Shown here: one piece after another, positions 63,534 through 64,000 of the stretch
Layout: every line of letters starts with the position of its first letter
How positions within the stretch are numbered: the stretch's first letter is position 1
Assembly: GCA_037976565.1 (NCBI GenBank)
Contig: CP137672.1
Span: forward strand, 25,176,140 to 25,240,139
Length of the DNA stretch: 64,000 nucleotides
Reading direction: 5' to 3'
Origin: Mesocentrotus franciscanus
Lineage: Eukaryota > Echinodermata > Echinoidea > Camarodonta > Strongylocentrotidae
Translations under genes and position numbers: made by a program
Notes under the pieces: model-generated
Database searches by the model: none
Told to the model about the DNA's origin: nothing
The model's input: only the letters and a program-made list of their open reading frames with translations

Positions 63534-64000
63534 GTAGGCCTACCTCGCTCGCAGCTTTTTTCTTAAGTCAATAGTAAATGAATGGGGAGCGACAGCTTAA
63601 TTTTTAATGACAAAAATGACTGTAACTTCCTTAATACTGAAGGTAAGGAAGTGAATTAGGTATCAAATGAAAGGTCTTCTGATGCTTTATCTGCTAAGGT
63701 ACATCACAGGTTAAGTATTACAAATCTCAAAATTTTGTAACATCTTGATGTCTGATGAGAATGAATCAAATTTAAATTTACAAAGACACTCTAGGCCTAC
63801 AGATATTTTTCCTAATTATCAATCACAAGTTCATCACAAATTAACAATGTAGTAGATACTAATATAGATTCAGAATATAGTGCATTCAAACTAAATGATT
63901 TTTTAGATGCCAAATGTTTCAAGTGGAACTTCCCCGAGGCCGCCTTAGTTGTGCATGTGTTGCGCAGTGCAGTGCATTGGCACTGCAGCAAGCGGCGTTG
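63534..64000. other. Sequence upstream of SPT6, no gene recognised
   Basis: Mostly AT-rich with a more GC-rich end (CCGAGGCCGCC, GTTGCGCAGTGCAGTGC near 63940-63985). I see no open frame or RNA gene that I can support. Confidence 0.5.

Overview
This is a eukaryotic, AT-rich, intron-rich window with two large convergent protein-coding genes and a dense load of small repeats. Three signs point to a marine invertebrate deuterostome, most likely an echinoderm such as a sea urchin: an SPT6 protein very close to the animal form, tRNA-derived SINEs ending in (ATT)n, and many small hairpin MITEs. The species assignment is an inference.

Layout. From 208 to 23592 on the + strand lie 24 coding exons of a SAM - acidic region - RA - RA - coiled coil - PDZ - coiled coil scaffold protein. 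Its 5' end is outside the window, and 1324 residues are visible with every splice phase consistent. From 23593 to about 30230 is its 3' flank or 3'UTR, interrupted by a decayed 4-kb DNA transposon (24916-28902) that carries hAT-like and DDE-like transposase remnants. From 62531 down to 33578 on the - strand lie 37 coding exons of SPT6 (SUPT6H), the histone chaperone and Pol II elongation factor. Its presumed 3'UTR lies at about 30.7-33.6 kb and its promoter region upstream of 62.6 kb, with NRF1-like and ETS-like sites.

The most unusual feature is structural. At least six exons, three in each gene, lie next to diverged tandem copies of themselves together with flanking intron. These are the SAM exon B (several copies at about 1.27-2.4 kb), coiled-coil exon K (five units of about 170 bp), coiled-coil exon O (one copy, with a large GA microsatellite between), and SPT6 exons 16, 22 and 37. 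In SPT6, the only three exons whose reading frame is broken (2-nt, 1-nt and 1-nt deletions relative to the conserved protein) are exactly the three that have tandem copies. This may be assembly error concentrated in tandem duplications, or genuine decay and rescue; both readings can be tested.

Other points are a GC-AG intron in SPT6, a splice acceptor whose pyrimidine tract is a pentanucleotide microsatellite, an enlarged charged insertion in the SPT6 core, a perfect 44-bp palindrome inside the transposon, and a shared 3' tail between a LINE remnant and the SINEs.
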